Shown piece after piece: positions 26,044 through 34,053 of a DNA stretch of 64,000 bases (positions are counted from its first letter, which is position 1; every line of letters starts with the position of its first letter). A program made the translations under genes and the position numbers. Under the pieces are notes generated by a model, which saw only the letters and a program-made list of their open reading frames with translations, was not told the DNA's origin and did no database searches. This DNA comes from Halopenitus persicus (lineage in GTDB: Archaea; Halobacteriota; Halobacteria; Halobacteriales; Haloferacaceae): assembly GCF_002355635.1 (NCBI RefSeq), contig NZ_AP017558.1:1240001-1304000 (forward strand), read 5' to 3'.

Positions 26044-26715
26044 ATGTTCGACGAACTCCATCCAGACTCCGACCACCTCGTCTCACGACGGTCGCTGCTC
26101 GCCGGAACCGCCGGCGTGGTCGGCGCGTCGACGGCCGGCGGCGCTCTCCTGACGGCGGGCTCGACCGCGGCCAGCGCGGCGATCGACGGGGACCCGGCGG
26201 CCCTGGAGGCGGGCGACACGCCGACCGTCGTCAGCAACGACGGCCGGATCGAGGCGGTCTACCTCACGCCGGCGATCGACGTCGAGTGGGCGGACTTCGG
26301 GAGCGGCGTGCGGACGATCGACGTCACGATCGCGGTCGGAAACGACGACGGCGTTGACACGATCGTCGAGGAGACGCTGACCACGGCCACCGACACGCCC
26401 GGTCCGATCACGGAGGCAGCCCCGGTCGACGGGACGAGCGGGTTCGCGGACGTCGCCGGCGCCCTCTCGCTCACTCTCGAGCGGCTCGACGCGACGGCGA
26501 TCGGCGACGACGTGACGAGCGACGCGTTGAGCGACGCGACGCTGCAGGCCGGGGAGACGGCCGCGACCGTCCTCGACGTGGTCCTTCGGGCGGACCTGGC
26601 CGGTCACGAGGGCGAGTCCGAAACCGTGCTCCGAACGACGAGCTTCGAGGTCACGGTCCGAAACCCCGAGGGCAGCGCCGACGCCGGCGGGACCGCGAAC
26701 ACCGAGGCGGTCTGA
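26044..26715 (+). CDS. Tat-exported protein of unknown function
   Basis: 223 residues. The N-terminus contains a twin-arginine signal (SRRSLLAGTAGVVGASTAGG) ending near AASA, so export folded through the Tat route is expected, typical for haloarchaea. The mature part is an acidic beta-rich domain (VEWADFGSGVRTIDVTIAVG, then DTIVEETLTTATDTPG; LRTTSFEVTVRN), possibly Ig-like. There is no lipobox cysteine and no C-terminal anchor, so it may be secreted freely. A gtttatccc TATA-like element (26011-26019) lies about 30 bp before the ATG. No relative of known function was recognised. Confidence 0.78.
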   Translation: MFDELHPDSDHLVSRRSLLAGTAGVVGASTAGGALLTAGSTAASAAIDGDPAALEAGDTPTVVSNDGRIEAVYLTPAIDVEWADFGSGVRTIDVTIAVGNDDGVDTIVEETLTTATDTPGPITEAAPVDGTSGFADVAGALSLTLERLDATAIGDDVTSDALSDATLQAGETAATVLDVVLRADLAGHEGESETVLRTTSFEVTVRNPEGSADAGGTANTEAV

Positions 26716-26754
26716 TCGGTCAGAACCGCGTCGCCACGCGCGTTCGCGGATCGG

Positions 26755-27078
26755 TTATCGGTCCGGCTCCCGCTCCCGCTTCGCCGTCCGGCCGAGGTGA
26801 TCCTCGACGGCGGCGACCTTCGCGGCGGCCGAGGCGTCGACGGTCCGCTTGTCGTCGATCTTCAGGACCGTCGAGACGCGGTCGGCATCGACCGCCGTGT
26901 GTGCGGCCTCGACCGCGTCGAACAGCGTTCCGACGTCGTCGGCCTCGATCACCGTCCCCATCGGGTTAGTCTCGTAGCTCACCGGGAAGTCGTCGAGGGC
27001 GGCGACGGCAGCCGCGACCTCCTCGGACATGCTTCCCTCGATCACGGGCGCGACGCTCAGCAGGGCAACCACGGTCAT
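26755..27078 (-). CDS. MTH1187/YkoF-type thiamine-binding domain protein
   Basis: 107 residues, a single ferredoxin-like domain. Landmarks are MTVVALLSVAPVIEGSMSEE, YETNPMGTVIEADDVGTLFD and VSTVLKIDDKR, matching the MTH1187 family. Some members (YkoF) bind thiamine or HMP; the molecular role of the stand-alone archaeal version is not settled. The ATG is at 27078. The 94-bp gap to the hydrolase gene stop upstream leaves room for its own promoter. Confidence 0.87.
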   Translation of the reverse strand: MTVVALLSVAPVIEGSMSEEVAAAVAALDDFPVSYETNPMGTVIEADDVGTLFDAVEAAHTAVDADRVSTVLKIDDKRTVDASAAAKVAAVEDHLGRTAKREREPDR

Positions 27079-27172
27079 ACGCGGTCGATCGTCCCGCGGC
27101 GGCTTAAAAGGGACCGGGCGACGGGAGGGGTCGCGCGGACAGGCGAAAACGACGCGGCGCGGCGAGGGGAGG

Positions 27173-28120
27173 TCAGTCCTCGAAGACGTCGGTGAGGAAG
27201 GCCAGCTGATGGCCGATCGCGGGCTCGAAGTCGGCACCGTAGATCGACCAGTGATCGGCCGGGAGCCGGACGTAGGTCCCGCGGGGGAGCCGGTCGGCCG
27301 CCGATTCGACCGACTCCGCGGGCGCGAGCGCGTCATCCGCGCCCGCGAGCACGAGCGTCGGGACGCGGACGTCGGCGAGGCGGTCGCCGAGGTCGGTCCG
27401 GGCGATCGCGAGCAGCGAGCCGGCGGGCGTCTCGTTGCGCCAGGCGGAGTCCCGGTCGACGAGGTCGAGATACGCGCGCTTTGCGCCGGGCGCGGCGATC
27501 ACCGCACGCGTCTCGGGATCCCCGGCGATCGGGACCGTCCGTCCGCCGGTGACGCCACCCGGAATCGCGTCGCCGATTCGGCCGCGAACCCCGGTTCCGA
27601 CCGCTCGGACGAACGGGCCGATCCCGCGCCGTCGAAGGTACGCGCCGCCGTCGAGGATCGGGGTGATCGCCATCGCCGCGTCGACCGCGCGCCGTTCGCC
27701 GGCGACCCACAGGGCGTGTGCGGCCGCGAAGCCGGCGCCGTAGGCGACGACCGACGATCCGAGGTCGGCGACCTCGCCGACGCGGTCGACCGCGGCCGCG
27801 TACGCGCGGCGGTGGCCCGCGGGATCGATCCGCTGATCGTCGCCGTCGGAGTCGCCGAAGCCCGGATAATCGAACCGAAACGCGGCGTAGCCCGCCGCAG
27901 CGAACCGCTCCGCGATCGCCGGCAGCCCGAAGCTCGCCTCGGCACCGATCTCCGGACCCATCACGACCACCGGCGGATCCCTGGTTGCGGACGGGAGATA
28001 CAGGCGGCCGCGGCAGCTCCCGTCGCCGCAATCGGCGGTCAGCGTCCGAGTCGCGAACCGCTCGCGGGGCGGCCGGTCGAGGTCACGCTGTGCCCGGTTC
28101 CGGGGGATCCGTCGGGTCAT
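27173..28120 (-). CDS. Alpha/beta hydrolase-fold protein lacking the nucleophile
   Basis: 315 residues. The fold is clear: PPVVVMGPEIGA, AFRFDYPGFGDSDG, VPTLVLAGADDALAP (acid) and LPADHWSIY (His). At the nucleophile elbow, where relatives read G-x-S-x-G, this protein has YGAGFAA, with Gly130 at the expected serine. It may therefore be a non-catalytic family member, or use another residue. No signal peptide. Its start overlaps the stop of the upstream gene by 4 bp (ATGA), indicating translational coupling. Confidence 0.8.
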   Translation of the reverse strand: MTRRIPRNRAQRDLDRPPRERFATRTLTADCGDGSCRGRLYLPSATRDPPVVVMGPEIGAEASFGLPAIAERFAAAGYAAFRFDYPGFGDSDGDDQRIDPAGHRRAYAAAVDRVGEVADLGSSVVAYGAGFAAAHALWVAGERRAVDAAMAITPILDGGAYLRRRGIGPFVRAVGTGVRGRIGDAIPGGVTGGRTVPIAGDPETRAVIAAPGAKRAYLDLVDRDSAWRNETPAGSLLAIARTDLGDRLADVRVPTLVLAGADDALAPAESVESAADRLPRGTYVRLPADHWSIYGADFEPAIGHQLAFLTDVFED

Positions 28121-28488
28121 CGATCGTCACCCTCCGAACCGTCGTCCGGGGCTGGATGGGTGATGGTCTCAACCACCCGCGTCGAGAACTCGGTCTCGGT
28201 GAGGTCGTCGGCCACGATCCGGTCGATCCACGCCGGATCGAGCGACCACCACCCGAGCACGTCGCCCGGTGCACGGACCACCGTTGCTTCCACCGGTTGC
28301 GGCTCCCACCGGCCCTCGTCAGCGAGGTCGATGAGGGCGTTACAGGCCCGCCCGACCTCCCGCTTCGGGACCGTTTCACCGGGAAAGGCGGTCAGATACG
28401 TCACGCCGACGGTTCCCTCCTCGACGGCGATCGACTCGACGCTGACCCCGTAGCTTCGCAGCTCGTCGGCGAGCGCGTCCGCGTCCAT
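28117..28488 (-). CDS. Conserved haloarchaeal hypothetical protein (upstream partner of the hydrolase)
   Basis: 123 residues; I do not recognise a characterised family. Acidic, mixed alpha/beta: ELRSYGVSVESIAVEEGTVG with VTYLTAFPG, then REVGRACNALIDLADEGRWE and GWWSLDPAWIDRIVADDLTE. The tight ATGA overlap with the downstream alpha/beta-hydrolase gene suggests the two proteins act together. No membrane or metal motif is visible. Confidence 0.68.
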   Translation of the reverse strand: MDADALADELRSYGVSVESIAVEEGTVGVTYLTAFPGETVPKREVGRACNALIDLADEGRWEPQPVEATVVRAPGDVLGWWSLDPAWIDRIVADDLTETEFSTRVVETITHPAPDDGSEGDDR

Positions 28489-28806
28489 ACCGACCGATAG
28501 CGGTCGGCGTGGTAAATCGGTACCGGCACGGGGCGGACGAACTCGGCGGAGCGGTTGCCACGGCGTTCGTCACGGGCCACGGGAAGCCGGAGGCTCGTCG
28601 GTCACGGGGTCGTCAAAAGCCGCGGGCGGGGGGGATCGTCGGGGGGACGACGAACCAAAATCGGTTGTCAGAGGCACACGATTTGGGTTTCCCGCGCGGC
28701 ATCCGATACGTAGTGGATCGAGAGATAATAACCTTTCCGTCGTGTGGGTGGATCACAGACGTCGGATCCAGGGGATTGATGCGACTGCGCGGGATGGGTA
28801 CGGGAC
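28489..28806. other. Intergenic stretch without a convincing gene
   Basis: 318 bp between divergent genes. It includes an AT-richer segment with agataataacctttcc (28731-28746) that could hold a promoter for the plus strand; short ORFs on both strands lack haloarchaeal amino-acid bias and were not called. No repeat or RNA structure stood out. Confidence 0.5.
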
Positions 28807-29025
28807 GTGACGCTCCGGCGCTCACACGACTGTATTCGCTGCGGAACGCCGATCGATCCGGGCGATGAATTCGGCGCCGTGGACGTGCTGGACCCGGACG
28901 GCGAGCTACAGGTGTTGGTGTGTGTCGACTGCGCGGCTGCCCTCCGGGCGTTCCTGGAAGGAACGGAAGCGATGGATGTGGAGGACGCCGTGGAATCGAA
29001 GGGCGGCGGCGAACCTCCCGACTGA
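28807..29025 (+). CDS. Small zinc-ribbon protein
   Basis: 72 residues starting at GTG 28807. Two CxxC pairs, HDCIRCGTPID (Cys9, Cys12) and VLVCVDCAAAL, form a likely zinc ribbon of about 35 residues; the tail is acidic (EAMDVEDAVESKGGGEPPD). Haloarchaeal genomes carry many such micro-zinc proteins, mostly uncharacterised. The TGA stop (29023-29025) falls in the first unit of a 19-bp tandem repeat. Confidence 0.68.
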   Translation: MTLRRSHDCIRCGTPIDPGDEFGAVDVLDPDGELQVLVCVDCAAALRAFLEGTEAMDVEDAVESKGGGEPPD

Positions 29026-29078
29026 TGCGCCGGTCGTCGACTGATGCGCCGGTCGTCGACTGATGCGCCGGTCGTCGA
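29022..29078. repeat. Three perfect tandem copies of a 19-bp unit overlapping a stop codon
   Basis: Unit ctgatgcgccggtcgtcga at 29022-29040, 29041-29059 and 29060-29078. The first copy contains the stop codon of the zinc-ribbon gene. The array lies in the spacer before yqeC. Confidence 0.9.
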
Positions 29079-29115
29079 TATTCCTTTCGGCGTCGGGCGC
29101 CAACCGCGGGACGAG

Positions 29116-30015
29116 ATGGATCCGATCGATGCCTTCCGGGCCGACGACGCCGCCGTGGCGGTCGTCGGCGCGGGCGGCAAGAAGACGACGATGTATGCGC
29201 TCGCGAACCGGCTCGACCGCGCGGTCGTCACCGCGACCGTCCGGATCCCGATCTTCGATCCACACGTGGGGTCCGTCTCGGTCACGGCCGAGCCGACCGA
29301 GCGACTCGACCGGAGCACGTCCGAGACGGGACCGGCCGAGGGGGGCGCATCGGAACCGGAAACGACGACCCCGCGCGTGGAGTTCCCGCTCGGGCTGGTC
29401 CCAGCTCGCGAACGCGAGGACCGGTACCTCGGCTACGACCGGGAGACCGTGAGCCGCATCGTCGACTCCCACGACGGCCCGGTCCTGATAAAAGCGGACG
29501 GGGCTCGGACCCGCGAGTTCAAGGCGCCCGGCGAGTCGGAGCCGCAGATTCCGGACGGGGTCGACGTGGTTGTGCCGGTCGCGAGCGTCGCCGTCGTCGG
29601 CGAACCGCTGACCGAGGACCTCGTTCATCGCCCGGAGCGCGTCGTCGACGTCGCTCGGGGAGCGGGGCTCGACGTCGCGATCGGCGACACGGTCACCCCC
29701 GAGCTCGTCGGCACCGTCCTCGCGAGTCCCGCGGGCGGGCTGGCCGGCGTCCCCGAGGGTGCGTGCGTGATCCCCCTTCTCAACAAGGTCGACGACGACG
29801 ATGCGGCGGCGACCGCCCGCGAGATCGCCGCGGTCGTTCGGGATCGGATGGCTGTACGGCGACGTGAGCCACGGGAGGACTCCTCGCTCCCGTCGGTTCC
29901 GCACGTCGTTCTGGGACGGTTGATCGACGAGACCGTCGTCGACGTGGTTCCGATCGACGACGGGAGTCCGGTTGGTGACGTGGATTCGGTCGACGACGAC
30001 CGGTCGGCGAACTGA
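29116..30015 (+). CDS. yqeC: YqeC-family protein (selenium-dependent molybdenum hydroxylase accessory)
   Basis: 299 residues from the ATG at 29116, chosen because the upstream extension is encoded by the 19-bp repeats. The N-terminus holds a P-loop GAGGKKTT (residues 18-25) typical of YqeC. Further blocks are GPVLIKADGARTREFKAPGE and CVIPLLNKVDDDDAAA (guanine-type NKxD at the expected place). Family knowledge: YqeC accompanies molybdenum hydroxylases and cofactor maturation in bacteria. A MobA gene and a tungsten-enzyme homologue lie 4-7 kb downstream, in keeping with Mo/W metabolism, but no hydroxylase subunit is in the window. Confidence 0.82.
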   Translation: MDPIDAFRADDAAVAVVGAGGKKTTMYALANRLDRAVVTATVRIPIFDPHVGSVSVTAEPTERLDRSTSETGPAEGGASEPETTTPRVEFPLGLVPAREREDRYLGYDRETVSRIVDSHDGPVLIKADGARTREFKAPGESEPQIPDGVDVVVPVASVAVVGEPLTEDLVHRPERVVDVARGAGLDVAIGDTVTPELVGTVLASPAGGLAGVPEGACVIPLLNKVDDDDAAATAREIAAVVRDRMAVRRREPREDSSLPSVPHVVLGRLIDETVVDVVPIDDGSPVGDVDSVDDDRSAN

Positions 30016-30061
30016 TCCGGCGAGTTGAAACCTTTTTGAGCGTGTCGCCCCGAAAGCGGCC

Positions 30062-30721
30062 GTGTACGACGCTGTCGTCTTCGACAACGACGGGGTGCTC
30101 GTGGGACGGACCCCGTTCGATACCCTCCGGGAGGCCGCCTGGAACGCCTTCGAGAGCGTCGGCGTCGAGGACCCCGACCTCGCGCACGTCGACGACCTCG
30201 CGATCGGCGTCACGCCGGCCACGCTGACGGACGTCTGTGAGCGGTACGACGTCGATCCCGCCGAGTTCTGGCGCGTCCGCGATCGGACCGCAAGCGACGC
30301 GCAGATCGACGACGCGCGGGCGGGTCGCAAGACGCCCTACGAGGACGTCGGCGTTCTCGACGACCTCGACGCCTCGCTCGGCGTCGTCTCCTCGAACCAG
30401 CAGGCGACCGTCGAGTTCCTGCTCGACCATTTCGACCTCGGGGAGCGCTTCGAGGCCGTCTACGGTCGGGAGCCGTCGATCGTCAGCCTCTCGCGGAAGA
30501 AGCCCTCCCCCTACTACCTCCAGCGGGCCCTCGAGGACCTGGAGGCGGAGACGGCGCTGTTCGTCGGCGACAACGAGTCGGACCTGGAGGCCGCCGACAA
30601 CGCCGGCATCGACTCCGCGTTCATCCGCCGCCCGCATCGCCGCGAGTTCGAGTTGAGCCGGACCCCGACATACGAGATCGACGACCTCCACGACCTCGTG
30701 AGCATCTGCGGCCGCCGGTGA
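30062..30721 (+). CDS. HAD-superfamily hydrolase (phosphoglycolate phosphatase-like)
   Basis: 219 residues starting at GTG 30062. Motif I is VVFDNDGVLV (Asp8 nucleophile, Asp10 acid/base), motif II LGVVSSNQQAT, motif III the lysine in SLSRKKPSPYYL, and motif IV FVGDNESDLEAA. A helical cap lies between motifs I and II. It belongs to the phosphatase branch acting on small phosphorylated metabolites; which one is not readable. It is preceded by cctttttgag, a likely terminator or TATA element, 46 bp after yqeC. Confidence 0.88.
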   Translation: MYDAVVFDNDGVLVGRTPFDTLREAAWNAFESVGVEDPDLAHVDDLAIGVTPATLTDVCERYDVDPAEFWRVRDRTASDAQIDDARAGRKTPYEDVGVLDDLDASLGVVSSNQQATVEFLLDHFDLGERFEAVYGREPSIVSLSRKKPSPYYLQRALEDLEAETALFVGDNESDLEAADNAGIDSAFIRRPHRREFELSRTPTYEIDDLHDLVSICGRR

Positions 30722-30775
30722 CCGGACTCCCCGGTCCCCGACGAGGCTTTCCGCGTCGCGACCCTCCGATCACGT

Positions 30776-31195
30776 ATGACTGGCAATCCATTCACCGCCG
30801 CGGACGGAGCCACCGCCGCGGACGAGCCGAACGACGATGGCGCGGTTCCCGGTGACCGGCCGATCGACCTGGACACCGGCGACGAGCTGGACGCGTTCCT
30901 CGCGGAACACGACGTCGCACTCGTGGAGTTCTACACGAAAGGCTGTACCCTCTGTCAGTCCGTCGAGCCGGTCCTCGGGACGGTCGCCCGGGCGGCGGAC
31001 GTCGCCGTCGCGACCGTCAACCCGCGAACCGACCTCTCGCTCGTGGAGGCATACGACGTCCGGAGCGTGCCGACGCTCGTTCTGTTCGTCGAGGGAGCGC
31101 CGGTCGACCGGCTCGCGGAGGGGTTCGTCGGCGTCGAGCGCGTGCTCGATCTGATCCGGGACCACGCGCCCGACCGCGTTCCCGAGGACGCCTGA
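30776..31195 (+). CDS. Thioredoxin-fold protein with CTLC active site
   Basis: 139 residues. A 30-residue acidic extension precedes the thioredoxin fold. The active site is KGCTLCQSVEPVL, CxxC with Thr-Leu instead of Gly-Pro and without the preceding Trp, and the cis-proline motif is RSVPTLVLFVEGAPV. The non-standard dipeptide predicts a redox potential different from classical thioredoxin. The client protein is unknown. The last codons (PEDA-stop) lie in a 21-bp tandem repeat that continues beyond the stop. Confidence 0.88.
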   Translation: MTGNPFTAADGATAADEPNDDGAVPGDRPIDLDTGDELDAFLAEHDVALVEFYTKGCTLCQSVEPVLGTVARAADVAVATVNPRTDLSLVEAYDVRSVPTLVLFVEGAPVDRLAEGFVGVERVLDLIRDHAPDRVPEDA

Positions 31196-31234
31196 GGATC
31201 TCCCGAGGACGCCTGAGGATCTCCCGAGGACGCC
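31181..31234. repeat. 21-bp tandem repeat (2.6 copies) spanning the thioredoxin stop codon
   Basis: Units at 31181-31201 and 31202-31222 are identical (cccgaggacgcctgaggatc plus t); a partial third runs to 31234. Each full unit re-encodes Pro-Glu-Asp-Ala-stop in the gene's frame because 21 is a multiple of three. Confidence 0.9.
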
Positions 31235-31347
31235 AGACGTTCCGGGACGAGGAGGCGCTGCGCTCGTGGGAGACACGTAGCGGGCGGAACGGAGCGACGA
31301 CGAGGAAGGGGACCGGCCGGTGCGGCGCCGCGTTTCGAGGATGCCGG

Positions 31348-32265
31348 CTACGCCGACGTCGGCGACATCTGAATGTTGAGGCTCTTTTGGATGATCTGGG
31401 TGAACGCCATCGAGCAGAGGAAGTACCAGACGATCCAGATCTGGATCGGGCCGAGGATCGGCTCGGTCCACTCCACGGCTCGGCCGGCGATCGGGATCAC
31501 GAGCTCGCCGAGCTGGTAGTTGGCCTCCGAGCCGCGGTAGCCGACGACCCAGAACATCCAGAGGAACGCCGGGATGGTGAGGAACATGATCCACACCATC
31601 GGGCGGAACTGCTCCTTGAACATCCCGAGCTGGTCGCCCATCGCCTCCATCTGCTCGTCCTGGATCGCGTCGAGCGCCTCCTGGTCGTCCCGCTGTTTCG
31701 CCTCCTTGCGGCGCTCCTGGATGTCCTTCATCCGCTCCTGATACTGGCTCATCTTCGACATGTCCATCAGGCCAGCGCGCAGGAGGGTCGAGTAGAGGCC
31801 GGTCGCGAGGGCGACGACCATCACGACGATGTGGAAGGGAACCAGGTTCATCAGCGGGCCGAACACGACGTCGACGGCACCCGCGATGACCGTCCGGACC
31901 GGAGCCCACGCGTAGCCGGCGAAGAGGCCGACGGTGGTCAGCCCCGCGGCCTTGTCCCACTTCGACCAGGAGGTTCCCTCGGGAGTCTCCACGTCGCCGC
32001 CCGATCCGGACGCAGTACCCGACTCGTCGGCGGACTCGAGGCCGTCCTCGATCGCCTCGCGGTCGGCGAGCGCGAAGCCGGCCTCGCCGTCCGTGAGGAT
32101 CCCCTTCTCGATCAGCCGGCCCCACTGGCCGCTCGAGATGTCCTCACGAACGTCGACCCACTTGACCTCGCCGTCGGCGGCGTGCTCGAGGACGACATCG
32201 ATCGCCTCGCGCATCCCGTCGTCCTCGGCGACGAGGGTCCTGACCTTCCGTTCGACCGTGCTCAT
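31348..32265 (-). CDS. Archaeal Oxa1/YidC-superfamily insertase-like protein (DUF106)
   Basis: 305 residues from the ATG at 32265. A soluble N-terminal domain (residues 1-90, VLEHAADGEVKWVDVREDIS, then QWGRLIEKGILTDGEAGFAL) precedes three to four membrane segments (about 120-140, 145-165, 225-250, 275-300). Between segments lies a long charged coiled coil (MSQYQERMKDIQERRKEAKQ and following), the cytosolic hallmark of DUF106/Ylp1/EMC3 proteins that insert membrane proteins together with the Sec translocon. It is encoded next to adk as in the archaeal secY-adk-DUF106-cmk cluster, though secY and cmk are not adjacent here. Confidence 0.9.
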   Translation of the reverse strand: MSTVERKVRTLVAEDDGMREAIDVVLEHAADGEVKWVDVREDISSGQWGRLIEKGILTDGEAGFALADREAIEDGLESADESGTASGSGGDVETPEGTSWSKWDKAAGLTTVGLFAGYAWAPVRTVIAGAVDVVFGPLMNLVPFHIVVMVVALATGLYSTLLRAGLMDMSKMSQYQERMKDIQERRKEAKQRDDQEALDAIQDEQMEAMGDQLGMFKEQFRPMVWIMFLTIPAFLWMFWVVGYRGSEANYQLGELVIPIAGRAVEWTEPILGPIQIWIVWYFLCSMAFTQIIQKSLNIQMSPTSA

Positions 32266-32371
32266 TGTCACGCGGTAGGAAACGGACCGTTAAGAACCTT
32301 TTAGCTTGGCGCCGACCCCGACCGGTCGATCGAGGCTGAACGCACCGACCGACCGGTGCCGAAGCCGACCG

Positions 32372-32998
32372 TCACTCCTCGTCGAGGACGCCGGTGATGC
32401 GGTCGAAGACGTCCTCGGGAGCGGCCTCGCCGTCGATCTCGACGAGGTCGCCGGTCTTCCGGAAGTGCTCGATGACGGGTTCGGTGTTCTCGCGGTAGAC
32501 GGAGAGGCGCTCACGGGCGGTCTCCTCGGTGTCGTCCTCGCGCTGGACGAGCTCGCCGCCGCAGTCGTCGCAGACGCCCGACTCCTCGGGCGGGGCGAAC
32601 TCGACGTGGTAGTTCGCGCCGCAGTCGTCACACACCCGCCGGCCGGTCAGCCGGTCGACGAGGACCTCCTCGTCGACGTCGAGGAAGATCACGGCATCGA
32701 GGTCGGTGATCTCCGAGAGGTATTCGGCCTGATCGAGGTTGCGCGGGTAGCCGTCGAGGACGTAGCCGTCCGCGTCCGCGAGCGCCGCCTCGACGATCTC
32801 GTTCACGACGGGGTCGGGAACGAGCTCCCCGGCCTCCATGAACTCACGCGGCGTGCCGTACTCGGTCTCCATGTCCTTCCGGGCGCGCAGCGCGTCGCCG
32901 GTCGTCACGTGTTCGAGGTCGTACGTCGCGGCGAGCTTCTTGCTTTGGGTTCCCTTGCCCGCACCGGGCGCTCCGAGCAGCAGAACGTGGTGGCTCAT
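32372..32998 (-). CDS. adk: Adenylate kinase
   Basis: 208 residues. P-loop GAPGAGKGT (residues 9-17), the AMP-binding region TTGDALRA, the NMP motif [17 protein letters not shown] and a zinc-type LID with four cysteines ([15 protein letters not shown] and [14 protein letters not shown]). It interconverts AMP, ADP and ATP. Bacterial-like short form rather than the trimeric archaeal AdkA. It lies 106 bp upstream of the DUF106 gene on the same strand and is probably co-transcribed with it. Confidence 0.96.
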   Translation of the reverse strand: MSHHVLLLGAPGAGKGTQSKKLAATYDLEHVTTGDALRARKDMETEYGTPREFMEAGELVPDPVVNEIVEAALADADGYVLDGYPRNLDQAEYLSEITDLDAVIFLDVDEEVLVDRLTGRRVCDDCGANYHVEFAPPEESGVCDDCGGELVQREDDTEETARERLSVYRENTEPVIEHFRKTGDLVEIDGEAAPEDVFDRITGVLDEE

Positions 32999-33102
32999 AC
33001 CCGAGGCGTCGGCATCCGCACGTAAAGAGTTGAAGATATCGGGCTCGGGATCGACCGAAACTCGACCGAAACGCTTTCCGATCGCCGCGCCGGTGGCGAG
33101 GT

Positions 33103-33963
33103 ATGGTGCTTCTCCCCGAGGGATTCGGGCTTCCCCCGCTCCCGCATCTCGTCGGACTGCTCGTCGCCGTCGCGCTCGTCGCCGCGGGAATCGCCCGCCG
33201 GCGACCGACGGTGAGCGAGCGACACGTGGTCGCGTTCGCGCCCTGGATGGCCGTCGGGTCGTGTCTGCACGTGCTGTACGTGATGGGCGGGTTGCCGCCC
33301 GTCGTGCGTCCCCTGGCCGGCACGCCGGCGGTCTACCTCTCGGTCGCCGCGATGGCGGGTGCGACGTGGCTCGCGGTCGACGCGGCGGCCGCCTCGCTCG
33401 CCGCTGACGACGTCGACGCGGAGACGGATGCCCCGGATCGAGCTCCCACGGCGATCGCCGCGGTTGGCGTGCTCGCGCTGGTGCCGGTGATCGCGACGAC
33501 GCTTGCCGTCGGGGCGGGCGCTGGATCCCTGACGCCCCGGTGGCCGGCGATCGCGCTCGTCGTCTCGATCGTCGTCGGTGCCCTCGCGTGGGCCGGGCTC
33601 GTCCGGATCGCGCCCCGCGCTTCGGTGACCGGGAGCGTCGGGATGCTGGCCGTCCTCGGTCACGCGCTCGACGCCGTCTCGACCGCCGTCGGCGTCGACG
33701 TCCTGGGGTTCGGCGAACGGACCCCGCTCTCACAGCTGATCATGGACGGCGCCGCCGCGCTCCCGACGGCTGAGACGCTCGGCGTGGGCTGGCTGTTCGT
33801 GCTCGTGAAGCTGACGCTCGTCTGCGGGATCGTCGTCCTGTTCGCCGACTACGTCGAGGCCGACCCGACCGAGGGGTACCTTCTGTTGGGTTTCGTCGCG
33901 GCCGTCGGGCTCGGCCCCGGCGCGCACAACCTGCTGCTTTTCACCGTCGTCGGCGGCGCCTGA
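33103..33963 (+). CDS. DUF63 family membrane protein
   Basis: 286 residues with about seven hydrophobic segments (starting [16 protein letters not shown]). Conserved-looking polar positions occur at a helix end, [20 protein letters not shown], and in [19 protein letters not shown], matching the archaeal DUF63 family. This is a widespread archaeal membrane protein without known function. The ATG at 33103 follows a purine-rich GGCGAGGT about 8 bp upstream. Confidence 0.82.
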   Translation: MVLLPEGFGLPPLPHLVGLLVAVALVAAGIARRRPTVSERHVVAFAPWMAVGSCLHVLYVMGGLPPVVRPLAGTPAVYLSVAAMAGATWLAVDAAAASLAADDVDAETDAPDRAPTAIAAVGVLALVPVIATTLAVGAGAGSLTPRWPAIALVVSIVVGALAWAGLVRIAPRASVTGSVGMLAVLGHALDAVSTAVGVDVLGFGERTPLSQLIMDGAAALPTAETLGVGWLFVLVKLTLVCGIVVLFADYVEADPTEGYLLLGFVAAVGLGPGAHNLLLFTVVGGA

Positions 33964-34053
33964 CCCGGTTCCCGGCACGGGCGGCGTCCGACGTCACCTG
34001 ACATGGCGTCGGCAGGGTCTGAGCGTTCACCGTTCCCGACGGTGACCGAGGGT

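Noticed and set aside
28613-28825. Short minus-strand ORF of 70 codons in the 28.5-28.8 kb gap
   Set aside because: Amino-acid composition is not acidic, no family resemblance, and it overlaps the zinc-ribbon gene start.
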